Shown in pieces: positions 33,578-46,400 of a stretch of DNA of 64,000 nt; the first letter of the stretch is position 1, and the number at the start of each line of letters is the position of its first letter. The stretch is from Mercenaria mercenaria. Lineage: Eukaryota; Mollusca; Bivalvia; Venerida; Veneridae. Made by a program: the position numbers and the translations under genes. The stretch is from assembly GCF_021730395.1 (NCBI RefSeq), contig NC_069368.1, forward strand, positions 13,472,001-13,536,000. Direction: 5' to 3'. Below the pieces are notes generated by a model that did no database searches, was not told the DNA's origin, and saw only the letters and a list, made by a program, of their open reading frames with translations.

Positions 33578-33851
33578 ATAAACTGGTATCTGAACAGGCA
33601 TACGTCTAAACAGAATTTGTTGGCTGCATCGGGCAATGTCTCCCCTACCATTCGGGCAGTACACATACAGGTGATGCGCTGAAAACTATACGCAAACAAG
33701 TGCTCACTCAGGTATGGTGACCGGCAATTGGCTAAGAATGTTGTCATTGTTGTAACTGATGGCAAGTCAAACAATAGACTTGAAACAATCAAAGAGGCCC
33801 AGACACTACATTTGATCAGCGGTGACGTCATCAGTATTGGTGTTGGAGCAG
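33578..33851 (+). pseudogene. VWA domain exon 2
   Basis: The acceptor is ACATTTCAG|AT and the donor GCAG|GTACTT. The order is INWYLNRHTSKQNLLAA, then in a second frame YHSGSTHTGDALKTIRKQ (the MIDAS threonine loop), then in a third frame YGDRQLAKNVVIVVTDGKSN and GDVISIGVGAG. These are the expected VWA strands in order, but with two frame changes. Together with the stop in the previous exon and the lost Ly6 cysteines, this marks a decayed copy of a Ly6-VWA secreted protein. No later exon was found. Confidence 0.72.
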
Positions 33852-36499
33852 GTACTTTAATACGTATCACTTTAATGAGAAACGAAAGCTTCAAATATCT
33901 GCTGAAAACAAGTGACATAACGATCTTACTTTCATAATCACAGCAAAAAGTGAACGTTTTTGTATCCTATATCAAATTCAACAATATAACTATCTTAATG
34001 AGTTCCAAATATATACCTATCTTCTGTCAAATCCAAAGACACTTTTATATCAAGTCAAATATATCTTATACCTAATCCAAAGACATACATAATGTGTTTT
34101 TCTGATGTCAGTAGCTTACATAAACATTTAAGTAACTTACATAAACATTTACAGTGCATCTATCTAGCATTAATGTCATAACCAATTTAGCCTACATTTT
34201 TCTTGTCAAAGCCCAAAATCCTGTGAAAAAAAACTATACAAAACGCCATAATTTATTCTTAAAAGACCACTATTAATACAACAATAAAAATCTGAGTCGT
34301 TTTCATTTGATTTTATTTTTCTGGCTGGAAATATTAAATTTGTTCGATATAATCGGCATTTTTAATGCCGATACCTTCGGAAGCTATTATTTACATGGTG
34401 TCTTGGTGACCGGATACAAGTTTACAATAATCTGGTGTTGATATTAGATTCGGATGGGAATATCCTATTCAAAGGTAACTGTTTTGTCCGTAATGGGATC
34501 TGCTGGTTGTTTTTCTTGCATATCGTTTGTATACAAATAATAGAATAAATAAAACAATAACGTAATAAAACATAGGGCAGGAAATTAACACAATGACGTT
34601 TCAGAGACGCCAAATAACAAAGTTCCGGTTATAGTATTAATTTGTAGCGTAACAGTATGTTTTGCTTCAGTAAAATAACACTTTTTAATCGAAAATGATA
34701 ATACAAGGAGCAAAGAGCAACGTTAAATGTATTTGATTTTAACGAATATATCATCAATGCATTAATCGTTAGGCGTCATTAACAATACGAGTGTCATCTG
34801 GCATGGAGGTGTTAGAGGTGTAAGATGGGTTTTGCCGGCATGGTTAAAATCACCAGTCCGGTGTGCAAGAAAAATTCTATCAAAGAAATCATATCTAGGG
34901 CGAAGCAACGAGACTTATGCTGTTTTTTGAAGCAGCATGTATCTTGTAACTGGTCCGGAAAAAATCGTGCAATGATTTAACCTTGCCTACTGATATTTAC
35001 CTCCATATTTGCTGATATGTTGATATTTATAACGTAAAAGGAAGATATGCAAAAATACTCACCCGAATTTGCTTCAACGGCAAAAGTTGTTTAAATCTTT
35101 CCTTTAAATGATGATATAACTTTAGAAGTTGTAAGTTTATGATTTCACTTACCCTTTGAACTTTTTAAACCACCACCCTTTTTTGCCATTGAAGTCAATA
35201 GTAAAAGGCTTATTTTGGGCAAAAAATATGGTCAGTTTCGTTGATATATTGCGCAAAATACGAAAACGGAAAAACAGGCGGTGTTTCAAAGAAAAATCAT
35301 TGCTTGGCTCAACTGTATAAAAATATATTTTTTTTATGATTTCGCTTACCCTTTGTACCTTTTATACAATCATTATTACTTTTAAAATGAGGACTCGGGC
35401 CGGTTCGAAAATTTCCGGAGTTTCCCGAATGCGAAGGGAGCGCCTAAGAAGACACCGTGTTTACCTACAATATTAGACGTTTACAGAGACTTTGTGATCT
35501 TCAGATAAATGCCTATTACGTTTTAGACAATCATTATTTATCGGTTAGTTTAGCTCTTTTTTCTTTTCCTTTATGTTAAATACGTCTTATCATTACATAT
35601 TTTGGCACTACAAATGCGTGGTGAAAGAAGGAATGAGGCTGATAAAGATGCTGACTGGGCGCAAAATAATCAAATAAAGCACTTGGAAAAAAGCACTTTT
35701 CAGTTACCTAAGACCAAAACCAAGGGGAGAATACTCTGCATCGTTCACCGCTTAGATTTCTCGACTGCGGAAGTATGTGGATGTTAAGGGAAAATACTTT
35801 AATGCACGAATTTACTACATAAATGTAGTCCGTTAGAAGTCATTCACAGCACGAAAGTCATCTTGCACTCCGACTCTCTCCAACACTGACATTTGCTGAA
35901 AGCAGTCAATTCAAGTTTTTCATGTTACTAAAACACTGTAAAAGCCTCACAACGTAAACGATCATTGTACTTGGTTCATTAGAATAGATTTGAGCTCATT
36001 ATAGTGTGAGACTAAAAAAGGGTGAATTTTGATAACCGAACCAAATTGATAGAATACACACTTTAAGAGTATATGAGACAAAAGTAAAACAGAAATTCAC
36101 ACATGATATTTCAAACAGGTTCAAACTGAAAACTTCAAAGGTCTGAAAGACCTGAGAATCGGCTACTGACTGATGTAGTAGAAAGAATCACGTTTAGGTA
36201 TACGGGGGCAATGATAGCTCAGAATGTTGGAAGTATATTAGGTTATTAAACTTTGCTCTGATATATTTAGACGAGTACTCTTCTGAAAAGTTATACTGGA
36301 CAAGCCGTTATATATTTACAGTAATGTACTAAACAATGTTAAAATAACTTCAACTTTCATCTGTTCTTATTTTTCTTATCAAGTAGAAAGAACAAGCAAA
36401 TTCAGTGAATTTATATCCCCTGCCAAATAAGTTGTTTTGTGATTGACGGGATAATTTTTTGAAAGATATTTCATTTCAAGATATACACAAGATATGTAC
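33852..36499. other. No gene seen
   Basis: AT-rich. Around 34010-34100 a TCCAAAGACA motif with TATATC recurs a few times. A 61-aa frame at 35602-35787 has no motif I recognise. Confidence 0.45.
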
Positions 36500-37353
36500 T
36501 GTAGCGTAGCCGCTCCATAAGTCCTCTTGATAAAACTCAATACACTGTTTTTTGTTTCTATCTAGTTTATTTTCCGTCACCAATAGTATAACTTCTAACT
36601 GACAGAGCTAACAAAATTCCATCTAGCACAAGTAAGCCTTTAAGCATTTCATAACTCTCTGTCTCCGTCTTCGTTCCTTCTCAGGCTGTACACAGCGCAA
36701 GGCCTTAACCCTGGTCGGTTTCCGAGCCACCACATGGTTGCTGTGTGAGCGGGCGTCCCCTTTCAGCTTAGTCCAACAATACACATTTTGTCTCCATATT
36801 TATACAGATCGGTCAAATACATCATTTACATAAGCAAAATTAATGAATTCTGGTACAAACCGAAAGTAATAAACAATAAAAAAATATTTCTCGTAAAATA
36901 TAGATAAATTGTCACTCAAGTTACACACAATGTCCATCATTTTACTGCAAAATAACACTTATATTACCTGACCAATAACTTTAGATGCATTTTATGTGCA
37001 CTTCTTGAGAAAAACAACGTTTTTCTATAGTGACGCATTTACTAATTAACCTAGATCTTAACCTGTTTAGTCTCGCCTTTTTGGAAGAAAAGTGTTCCTT
37101 AACTTATAAAAAGATATATGGAGAGTGTGTTTTCTTTCAACAAAAAGAAATTATATAAATTTCTTTACATCTCCCATAGAAACAAAGATTTTAAGTTCAT
37201 TTTAAATGAAGTTAAATTCTTAGCCAGTTTAATTGCTAAATAATGTTACCTAATGTGCTGTTCTTAGTCACATCCTTTAGTTAAAAGAAATATTTATTGA
37301 CCTATGTAAATAGGAAGTGTTTTTATAAAAGAAACTGTACTCATTTCTTTACA
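36500..37353 (-). repeat. 3' LTR of the LTR element
   Basis: Direct match to 39871-40718 over its full length. In element orientation it is preceded by the purine tract. Confidence 0.88.
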
Positions 37354-39589
37354 CCTCCCCTAAAACAAAGATTTTAAGTTAATTTTTCTATACTCGAAAA
37401 TGAAAAATCTTAAAATCTTAACTGATAAAATCGCCAAATGATTTGAATTAATAAACAAAAAGGAAAAAAACAAATAAGTTACTCAAATTGGCAAGACAAG
37501 TGACGTTGATTGACACTTACGTTACCCATATATTTTAATTATTTGACCTAAAAGTGTCTTACCTGTCGTATTGTCATTATGCTTAAATTTGTTAACTCAA
37601 CATAAATATAGCTTCAAAACCCTAAACGTTGATTAAATCACAATACTTATGCAACACTTGCGATACATAAACAACATGATCAACAATAGGTAAAACAAAA
37701 ACAACTATTTCATAGTATCGGTTGTTCAACTGAACTGAAATTGTACATATAATAGTGTTATACATTGTCCTGAATTACTATGTAGGAACATAAACATGAA
37801 ATGTACTGTCCTAATCACTTCTGTAAATTCTCTGCAAATTGTTGCTGTATCACACCTCCCTTTTTCCAAAGAATTTACGTTCAGTTTAGCCTACATCCTC
37901 CATGTGACTGTAATGACTGTGGCATTTACCTGTTAACCTCAGATAACTATTCGGGAAATTACACTACCTAAATATCAGATATTTCTACCGTTTACAATGA
38001 AAATAAAACAAATAATTCTTTAAATTTACAGTATGTCCGCTTGTTCATAATACTCCTAAACCTGTTATTTCTGTTAGTATAAAACATTGAATTTCTTTTT
38101 CCGTAACGTACCTATATTATTCAATGACTATCAGTAATGAATGTAAATATACTCCCCCTTCTTATAATTATTATCTTATTGTGCAGCACCTTAACATAAC
38201 CTTACTTCAGTTTCATAAAGGAGGTATCAATGAGACGGAAGTCTGGCTGTCAGCAAAATTACCAGACTCCTTTCCCCATATTGAGGAATGGGTACGTATG
38301 GGCGTGTTTTACGTTCCCAACGACCAACGCTTTTAAGCGGCTTAACATTGCTCACTGAATTATCTTATCAAGCCTTATCGCTTTTCATGCGATTAACAGC
38401 ATATTCCGTATGCTCCCGAGACGTTACGTACGTCAAAAATGGTAATTTCAACCATATGATCTGTAAAGCGTTCCCCTACGCTTGTACGTTATACCATTAA
38501 CACATTATAAATGACTTCATTAAAACAACTATCAACATTTAGCCTTACTCTATGATCATGACATGTTTCCAAGAGTAGGCTGTTTCAAATAGTTAGCTTG
38601 CTGCACAATAACTTTGTATTTTATTACAATAAACATTTCTGTCTGTCTGCTGAATAATGTGCCACACTCACGGCCTTATATGACACATGACACATTAGTT
38701 AGAAAACGACTTTTATGTTATTTACTCCCCCTGCGAAAATGTACATCATTCATTCATATTTTTATTGATCAATATTGAATTTGCATACATGTCAAAACTG
38801 TTTTGTTAATTACCCCTACATAGTTGACGGATAACGTAATTGATATTATGATATCTATGCATTGACGCAAATATTCCATAAAAATGTTTATAATTTATTA
38901 TTCCTCGCAAATCTTTCTCTTTTGGTATTAAATTTCTCGCCGAATACTTATTTATTTACACTGAATTTAAGTTACTTTAATACAATTACTTTGTTAAACT
39001 ACCTTAATGACTTACAAAAAAAAAATATTTTTTTTATCAAAAAGTTTAAATATAAAACCTTAATATGCCAACACTATTTCTAAATTATCTCTCTTTGAGC
39101 TTGCAATTTCTAAATAAATCTAGCTGTTCCCGAATAGCCACATTGGTTTATCAGATAGTATTTAAACAGTCACTAACCCTTTTAGGTTTATACATTTTGT
39201 TGTTTCTCTGCCATTGATACATGTTTTCCGTTTGAAATTCGTCCAGAAAATAATTCGTTTTGATAACAGTTAAATAGCTTTTGGTTCTCGACGTTCCTTG
39301 TGCAGAATTTGTTCCATTTCTCATCTTTGAATACGTATTTATCCGTCTTTTGATCTCGATATTCTAGTTGTTTTACCATCCTAGCCAAATCTGTTTTTGT
39401 GTTATTTCTTTTCCAACATGTTGCCTGTGTTGCTTGAAAGATAAGCAAGAGCTGACGATGCATACCCCTTTTCCCAGTGATCGGAGTAGCCGTTTTGATG
39501 TCGTGAATTTGGTTGTGTGTCCAAACAATTTCCCAAGATATATTTAATCCATTGTAGTATCATATTATTTACTCGTAATCTAAATAATA

Positions 39590-39830
39590 CTTGTAGTGTT
39601 TTAATTTTTGTTGTGTTTCCGCGACGATTTCCAAAAAATGTTTGGTCCATTTTACTGCTTTCGTATTGCTGGTGATCAAAGTAGCCTCTTGTAGTGTAGT
39701 ACTTCTTGTTGTGTTTCCGCGACGATTTCCAAATATGTTTGGTCCATTTTACTGCTATCATATTGCTGGTGATCAAAGTAGCCTCTTTTAGTGTAGTACT
39801 TCTTGTTGTGTTTCCAAGACAATGTTTCCG
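39590..39830 (-). repeat. Tandem 98-bp units inside the LTR element
   Basis: The motif TTGTTGTGTTTCC recurs with spacing 98 and 97 bp, each time followed by the TGTTTGGTCCATTTTACTGC region and GTGATCAAAGTAGCCTCTT (the last unit is cut short). It lies next to the primer-binding-site end of the internal region. Confidence 0.75.
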
Positions 39831-39870
39831 TGTTTGTTCGATCCTTGGTCGTACGGCGCCAAATCAACAG

Positions 39871-40718
39871 TGTAGCGTAGCCGCTCCTTAAGTCCTCTGG
39901 ATAAATAACTCAAGACACTGTTTTTGTATCTATTTATTTTCCGTAACCAGTAGTATAACTTCTAACTGACAGAGCTAACAAAATTCCATCTAGCACAAGT
40001 AAGCCTTTAAGCATTTCATAACTCTCTGTCTCCGTCTTCGTTCCTTCTCAGGCTGTACACAGCGCAAGGCCTTAACCCTGGCCGGTTTCCGTGCCACCAC
40101 GTGGTTGCTGTGTGAGCGGGCGTCCCCTTTCAGCTTAGTCCAACAATACACATTTTGTCTCCATATTTATACAGATCGGTCAAATACATCATTTACATAA
40201 GCAAAATTAATGAATTCTGGTACAAACCGAAAGTAATAAACAATAAAAATATTTCTCGTAAAATATAGATAAATTGTCACTCAAGTTACACACAATGTCC
40301 ATCATTTTACTGCAAAATAACACTTATATTACCTGACCAATAACTTTAGATGCATTTTATGTGCACTTCGTGAGAAAAACAACGTTTTTCTATAGTGACG
40401 CATTTACTAATTAACCTAGATCTTAACCTGTTTAGTCTCGCCTTTTTGGAAGAAAAGTGTTCCTTAACTTATAAAAAGATATAAGGAGAGTGTGTTTTCT
40501 TTCAACAAAAAGAAATTATATAAATTTCTTTACATCTCCCATAGAAACAAAGATTTTAAGTTCATTTTAAATGAAGTTAAATTCTTAGCCAGTTTAATTG
40601 CTAAATAATGTTACCTAATGTGCTGTTCTTAGTCACATCCTTTAGTTAAAAGAAATATTTATTGACCTATGTAAATAGGAAGTGTTTTTATAAAAGAAAC
40701 TGTACTCATTTCTTTACA
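39871..40718 (-). repeat. 5' LTR of the LTR element
   Basis: Its inner edge is followed, on the minus strand, by CTGTTGA and then TTGGCGCCG. Confidence 0.88.
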
Positions 40719-41395
40719 GTAAAAAGGTATCGTGCAATAGTTAGTTCTTATTTTTTACAAAATCTAGTGGAAAAACTCTGCTCTACAGATTGCCTCAGTT
40801 GACCAAACTGTAAATAGGTACCAGCAAATTGCTGGGGGTAAGGCATAATTGGTGTTTACTGTTCTTAAAATAGGGTCGCTAGCTTATGTTCAATGTTTCA
40901 CAAACTAACGGTAAATAAAATTTACCTTTACCTTTATAGTGATCTATAATTTCATGAAGATTGATTACATTTTGTGGAAACTATGTATTTTAAAACAATT
41001 TAAGAGCAATAACTCCTCAGTTATTGAAAAAATTCTGAGTGTTGTTTCGTGTTTTAGTTGAATATGCTGATCATTCTAAAAGAACGTTTAAATTGAAAGT
41101 AATTTAATCTACGTAATTGTAGTTTTTTACTTTCTCTGACACTGTATATTGACTTATCCGAATATGTGCTATACGAAATACACTAAATTTCGGATATGAT
41201 TTTTGCCCGATTTTCGCCAAGAGTAGTTGTATTTTTGCAAGCTTTGCAATTATTTTGATTGAAATAGCCAGCTTTCTGCATAGTGAAGTTAAAACAGACA
41301 ATATTACATGTTCAACATGCTACTAGCATCCGTTTGTTGTTGTTATTGTTTTCAACTGAACAGATTCCCCCCCACCCCCTACGACCGATTTCGTT
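40719..41395. other. No gene seen
   Basis: AT-rich and featureless. Confidence 0.45.
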
Positions 41396-41665
41396 ATAAT
41401 AAATACCAATTAAATGGGCATACAATTAATGCATATATAATTAAACTTTTTTTAATTGATTTGAATTGATTGGAATTAAAAGTATACTTACTTTTGTGTT
41501 TGAAAATATGTAAAGATTACAGTAATAAATATAATAAATACCAATTAAATGGGCATACAATTAATGCGTACATAATTAAACTTTTTTTAATTGATTTGAA
41601 TTGATTGGAATTTAAAGTATACTTACTTTTGTGTTTGAAAATATGTAAAGATTACAGTAATAAAT
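41396..41665. repeat. Two 135-bp tandem copies
   Basis: The unit starts ATAATAAATACCAATTAAAT and ends GATTACAGTAATAAAT. The copies differ at only a few bases. Confidence 0.88.
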
Positions 41666-43213
41666 GTTTATGCATGTTTACACTGACAGGAAAATTGCGT
41701 ATTTGAAACTAAGGGAAGTAACTCAGACAATCAGAACCTGGTGTCTATACATAAAGATAGCCACTGAATCTGTACGTCAGCTACCGATTTTGGAAGCGTC
41801 ACAGAATGATAACAGCTGTTTCCTATTGCATCGTTACATATGTATTTAGTAACGTTTTCAGTTAAAACCATCATTTGCATGCCGATATTGTAGAACTGAC
41901 AAGTGCCCACAATAACGTCATAATATTGGGAAACACCATCACGTGATCAGGATTCATCCGCGGAAGGGTCTCGCGGAAGAAAATTGTTGGTTTTATTCAC
42001 ATATGGCACAAATATACTTCATAAATTCGACAAAACATACCGTTTTCTGGTCATATAATTTAATTTAATCAATGCGGTAAACACTTTGATGTTTGATTCC
42101 GATGGAACTACATCACTGCACTGTGTTTTTCGGTCCATTTAATTATGAGAATTTGTGCGATAGCAAGGAATCGTCAACGGTTTCAGCGTTAGCCGATTCA
42201 AAAACTGTAAAGTTATTTTTTAACATTAAATGTTTTCCATCTTCCATATTAGGTAGGAAAATCGAACCAAAATCTGTTTCCCCTTAATGAGAGCATTCTA
42301 TTATCAAAGTGAGCATATTATTTGTTCAAAACTATATCTTCGCTTTAATAAATGTTACTACATTTTTTTCATACAGATGTATCGAAGATAATGAAATCAA
42401 GTCCACTTAGCTATAAAGTCATACTTTAAGGCTGAAATACTAGTTACAAGCAACACTCTTTAACAATTCAATTAGTAGGCTTATGCAGCTAGTCTATTTA
42501 TCACATATTTTGCGAATGTGGGTGCGTACAGTAAGTAACGGCTTGTGAATAGCCAATAGTTCTTTTTTCTCGCCAGACAAAATCGATCGATTGCAGCTCA
42601 GGCAAGGTCACCTTGAATGCGATTTCAATGTAGTTTTATGTGTAGGCTGAACAAGCAATTAACATCCTGAAAAGATATCTAAAACATTCTTACACTTAGA
42701 CCGGTATAAACGTACAAAAACGCATAAATACACCACTGTAAAATTTACGTTATGAGTTCAAGGTAGGCTAAAGAAGGACGTTTTGATTTTATTTTTAGAA
42801 TTTATATGATAGAATTACATGTCATGCAACTAGAACAAGTTCTCTAATGTGGACCGTGCAAGAATTTACATGGTTGTAATCAATAATAATAAATAGAAAC
42901 AATGTGTATATATCTTTTACAGGTTCGGAAATTCTTCTTGCCGGTTAATCCACTGTGCTTACGGAGAGTTCGCTAATATCGATCGATTAATTTAGCAATG
43001 CGGAAATAATCTTGCACCAGTTAGTTTCAAGAGACGGTGTTATTGTCACGTCTTAGAAATTCGTGTGGTATATTTCATCATGGTCAACAGGAACTGAACT
43101 ATATAATAGATTTTTATTTACACTATCGATATTAACGTTTAAAGAAAAACACACAACGTTTGCGCCTATGTGAATAAACATCTTATTCTCTCGAGAAATA
43201 TTTCGAAATTAAC
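41666..43213. other. Upstream region of GRHPR; no coding exon recognised
   Basis: The GRHPR promoter and 5' UTR should lie here. An acceptor-like TATATCTTTTACAG at 42910-42923 could begin the 5' UTR/first coding exon, but several short upstream ATGs make this uncertain. A 64-aa frame at 42093-42287 is unassigned. Confidence 0.35.
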
Positions 43214-43418
43214 ATGTGTGTTCAAAGAAAAGTGTTCGTCACACGGAAGGTTCCGCAACCCGGAATCGAACTTCTGGAAGGGGCTGGATGTAATGTGGAA
43301 TTATGGGACAGCGATGAAGCGATTCCAAGGGAGGAGCTTATACGGGGGATATCCGGTGCTCACGCCCTGTTCTGCATGTTGACGGATACGATTGATGGCA
43401 AGGTGCTGGATGCTGCGG
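43214..43418 (+). CDS. GRHPR: GRHPR exon 1 (coding)
   Basis: Codes for residues 1-68 plus the first base of Gly69, including VFVTRKVP, NVELWDSDEAIP and GKVLDAA. The donor is GCGG|GTAGGT. Confidence 0.93.
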
Positions 43419-46400
43419 GTAGGTATCTGACTTAGTTTAATATGTTGTCGATCTGGCTATGCGGGCTGTTACCAGACCTTTTTATTAGCCCACCATCATC
43501 AGATGGTGGGCTATTCTAATCACTCTGCGTCCGTGGTCCGTCGTCCTTCCGTCCGTCCGTCCTTCCGTCCGTTAACAATTACTCGTTATCGCATCTCCTC
43601 AGAAACTGCCAGGGGGATTTTGACCAAACTTTGTCAGAATGATGTATTGGTACCCTAGTTGTGTCCCCCTGAAAATCAGACTGGTTCAACAATTTTTGAG
43701 TGAGTTATGGCCCTTTGTTTATTTTTATAATTTACATAGTTATATAGGGAAAAACTTTAAAAATCTTCTTGTTCAAAACAACAGGGCCTAGTGCTTTGAT
43801 ATTTGGTATGAAGCATCATCTAGTGGTCCTCTACCAAGAATGTTCAGATTATTTCCCTGGGGTCAAGTATGGCCCCGCCCCGGGGGTCACAAGGTTTACA
43901 TAGACTTATGTAGGGAAAAACGTGGCTTGAAAATCTTCTTGTCCAAACCACAAAGCCTAGGGCTTTGATATTTGTAATGAAGCATCATCTAGTGATTCTC
44001 TACCAAGTTTATTCAAATTATCCCCCTAGGGTCAAATATGGCCCCGCCCCGGGGGTCACATTGTTTATATAGACTTATATAGGGGAAAAAAAAGAAAAAC
44101 CTTTCGTCCAAAACCACAGGGCCTAGGGCTTTGATATTTTGTATGTGACATCATCTAGTGGTTCTCTACTAAGATTGTTGAAATTATTCACCTAGGGTCA
44201 AATATGGCCCCACTCTGGGGGTCACATGGTTCATATAGACTTATATAGGGAAAAGCTTTTAAAATCTTCTTGTCAATAACCTACAACATTCAAATTTGGA
44301 CCACATGTATGGTTTTGAGTGGCAAGATGAACTTTGACATGAGCTGACCTTGATTTGACCTAGTGACCTACTTTCACATTTCTGTAGCTACAGCTTTCAA
44401 ATCTGGACCACATGCATAGTTTTATGCACTGAAAAAAACTTTGACCTTGACATTGACCTAGAGACCTACTTTCACATTTCTCAAGCTACAGCCTTCAAAT
44501 TTGGACCACTTGCATAGTTTTGTGTACCGAAATGAACTTTGACCTTAAGATTGACCTAGTGACCTACTTTCACATTTCTGTAGCTACAGGCTTCAAATTT
44601 AGACCACATACATAGGACTGTGTACCGAAACAAACTTTGACCTTGACATTGACCTAGTGACCTACTCTCAAAATTTTGAAGGTACAGGCTGCAAATTTGG
44701 ACCACATGCATAGATTTGTGTTCTGAAGTAAAATTTGACCTTGATTTTGACCTAGTTACCTACTTTCACATTTCTCAAGCTAGAGCCTTCAAATTTGGAC
44801 CACTTGCATAGTTTTGTGTACCGAAATAAACTTGATGCACAAGCATAGTTTTGTGTACAAAGAACCTTGTCCTTGAAATTGATCTAGTGACCTACTTTCA
44901 CATTTCTCAAGCTACAGCTTTCGAATTTGGACCACATGCACAGTGTTGTGTACGGAAATGAAAATTTGACCTTGAGCTAGTCAATAAGTCTTGAAATTTG
45001 GAACACTCAAAAATGGCACATTGGTGGGTGCCAAGATCACTCTGTGATCTCTTGTTTAGTTAGTTTGATAAAAATGACAAGAAAATAATAAACAAACCTG
45101 TATATGATCTTTTTTATAAGTTCAGTTTTAATGACTTAATAACATATCTGCATATATCATGGCAGATGCTGGGTTTGTTAGGAACGTGTAATTAAGTTTG
45201 ATACTATAGAAATGATTTCTTGAAGTTTCTAATGACGAGTCATGAGACACGTGGTTTTCAACTAGCAGGTAACTAAGTTAATAAACTCCTAGCGCCTCTG
45301 ATCCCTAGTTGCCGATCGTCATATAGGTAGTTAAATCAAATACGAATAAAATCTATTTATAATGGGTGTATTTATCGGCATAATGATTTTTAATGCATTC
45401 ATGAAGACAGAAAAAAATAGTTTTTATTTTTAGGTATTTACTTCAGATATTGAAAATCCTCATCAAATATATCCAATTTTACTTAGTTTATAAATAAGTT
45501 GTTTATATAGAGCTACATTCATAATTAAATGGCATGCAGTGTCACTTGAATATTAAAAAGACTTCCAGTCTTTAGTGGTAGTACACATTCATACTGTGTT
45601 TAGCTATACATGACTGTATTAATTGTGTACTATTTTAAACCTAATGTATATTACTGGTAATACACATAAACTTTGTTAATTTTGTGTTTACAAAAATTGT
45701 ATATAGTAACTGTCGGTATCTTCAAATTAGAAAAGGAAAGTCTACGATAGATGCATTATTTGTGTTAATGACTATGGTGCAGAATTACATTAATAATAAT
45801 AAACGTTTGTATTGTGTTTTTGTCGATTTTAAAAAGGCATTTGATTGTATTTATAGAAATGCACTGTGGCTAAAGTTATTTAAGTTTGGTATTAGAGGCA
45901 AATTATTACGTATTGTTAAAGATATGTACAACAAAGTTAAATCATGCGTAAAGCTATGTAATAGCTATTCTGATTTCTTTGAATATGCTGTTGGCCTACG
46001 TCAAGGGGAGGTAATTTCTCCTATCTTATTTTCTCTTTTCATAGATGATTTTGAGCTGTTCTTGCAACAAGACATTAATTGTGGTCTGACTATAAATGAC
46101 ATAGTACTTATACTTCTGTTATTTGCCGATGATATGGTAATTTTGGGGAAATCGCCTGCAGAAATTAATAAAAGCTTAACACTTTTAGAACAATATTGTA
46201 AAAAGTGGAGTTTAGATGTAAATATAGATAAAACCAAAGTTGTTGTTTTTAGAAAAAGAGGCGGTTTGAAGCAAAATGAACAATTTGTATATGATGGTAA
46301 ATATCTTGAAGTTGTAAATGATTTTAATTACCTTGGAACTGTTTTTAATTATACTGGAAGTTTTACCTTAAATCAAGAACAACTTATTGGAAAGGCGACA

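Larger units (their letters stand above)
36500..40718 (-). mobile_element. Non-autonomous LTR retrotransposon, Gypsy-like signals
   Basis: Two direct repeats of about 850 bp (36500-37353 and 39871-40718) enclose 2517 bp. Read on the minus strand, each LTR runs TGTAAAGAAATG ... CTACGCTACA (TG...CA). TTGGCGCCGTACGACC, a primer-binding-site-like motif, lies just inside the 5' LTR (about 39850-39865). A purine tract, TTAGGGGAGG, abuts the 3' LTR (37354-37363). The flanks, GTAC and GTAA, are only an approximate target duplication. No gag, pol or env segment was recognised, so it is a non-coding, LARD-like relative. The LTRs differ by a few percent, implying a fairly recent insertion. Treated as a fossil. 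Confidence 0.85.

Noticed and set aside
38124-38500. Two 70-aa + strand frames inside the LTR element
   Set aside because: They run against the element's direction, overlap each other and show no capsid, protease, RT or integrase motif.
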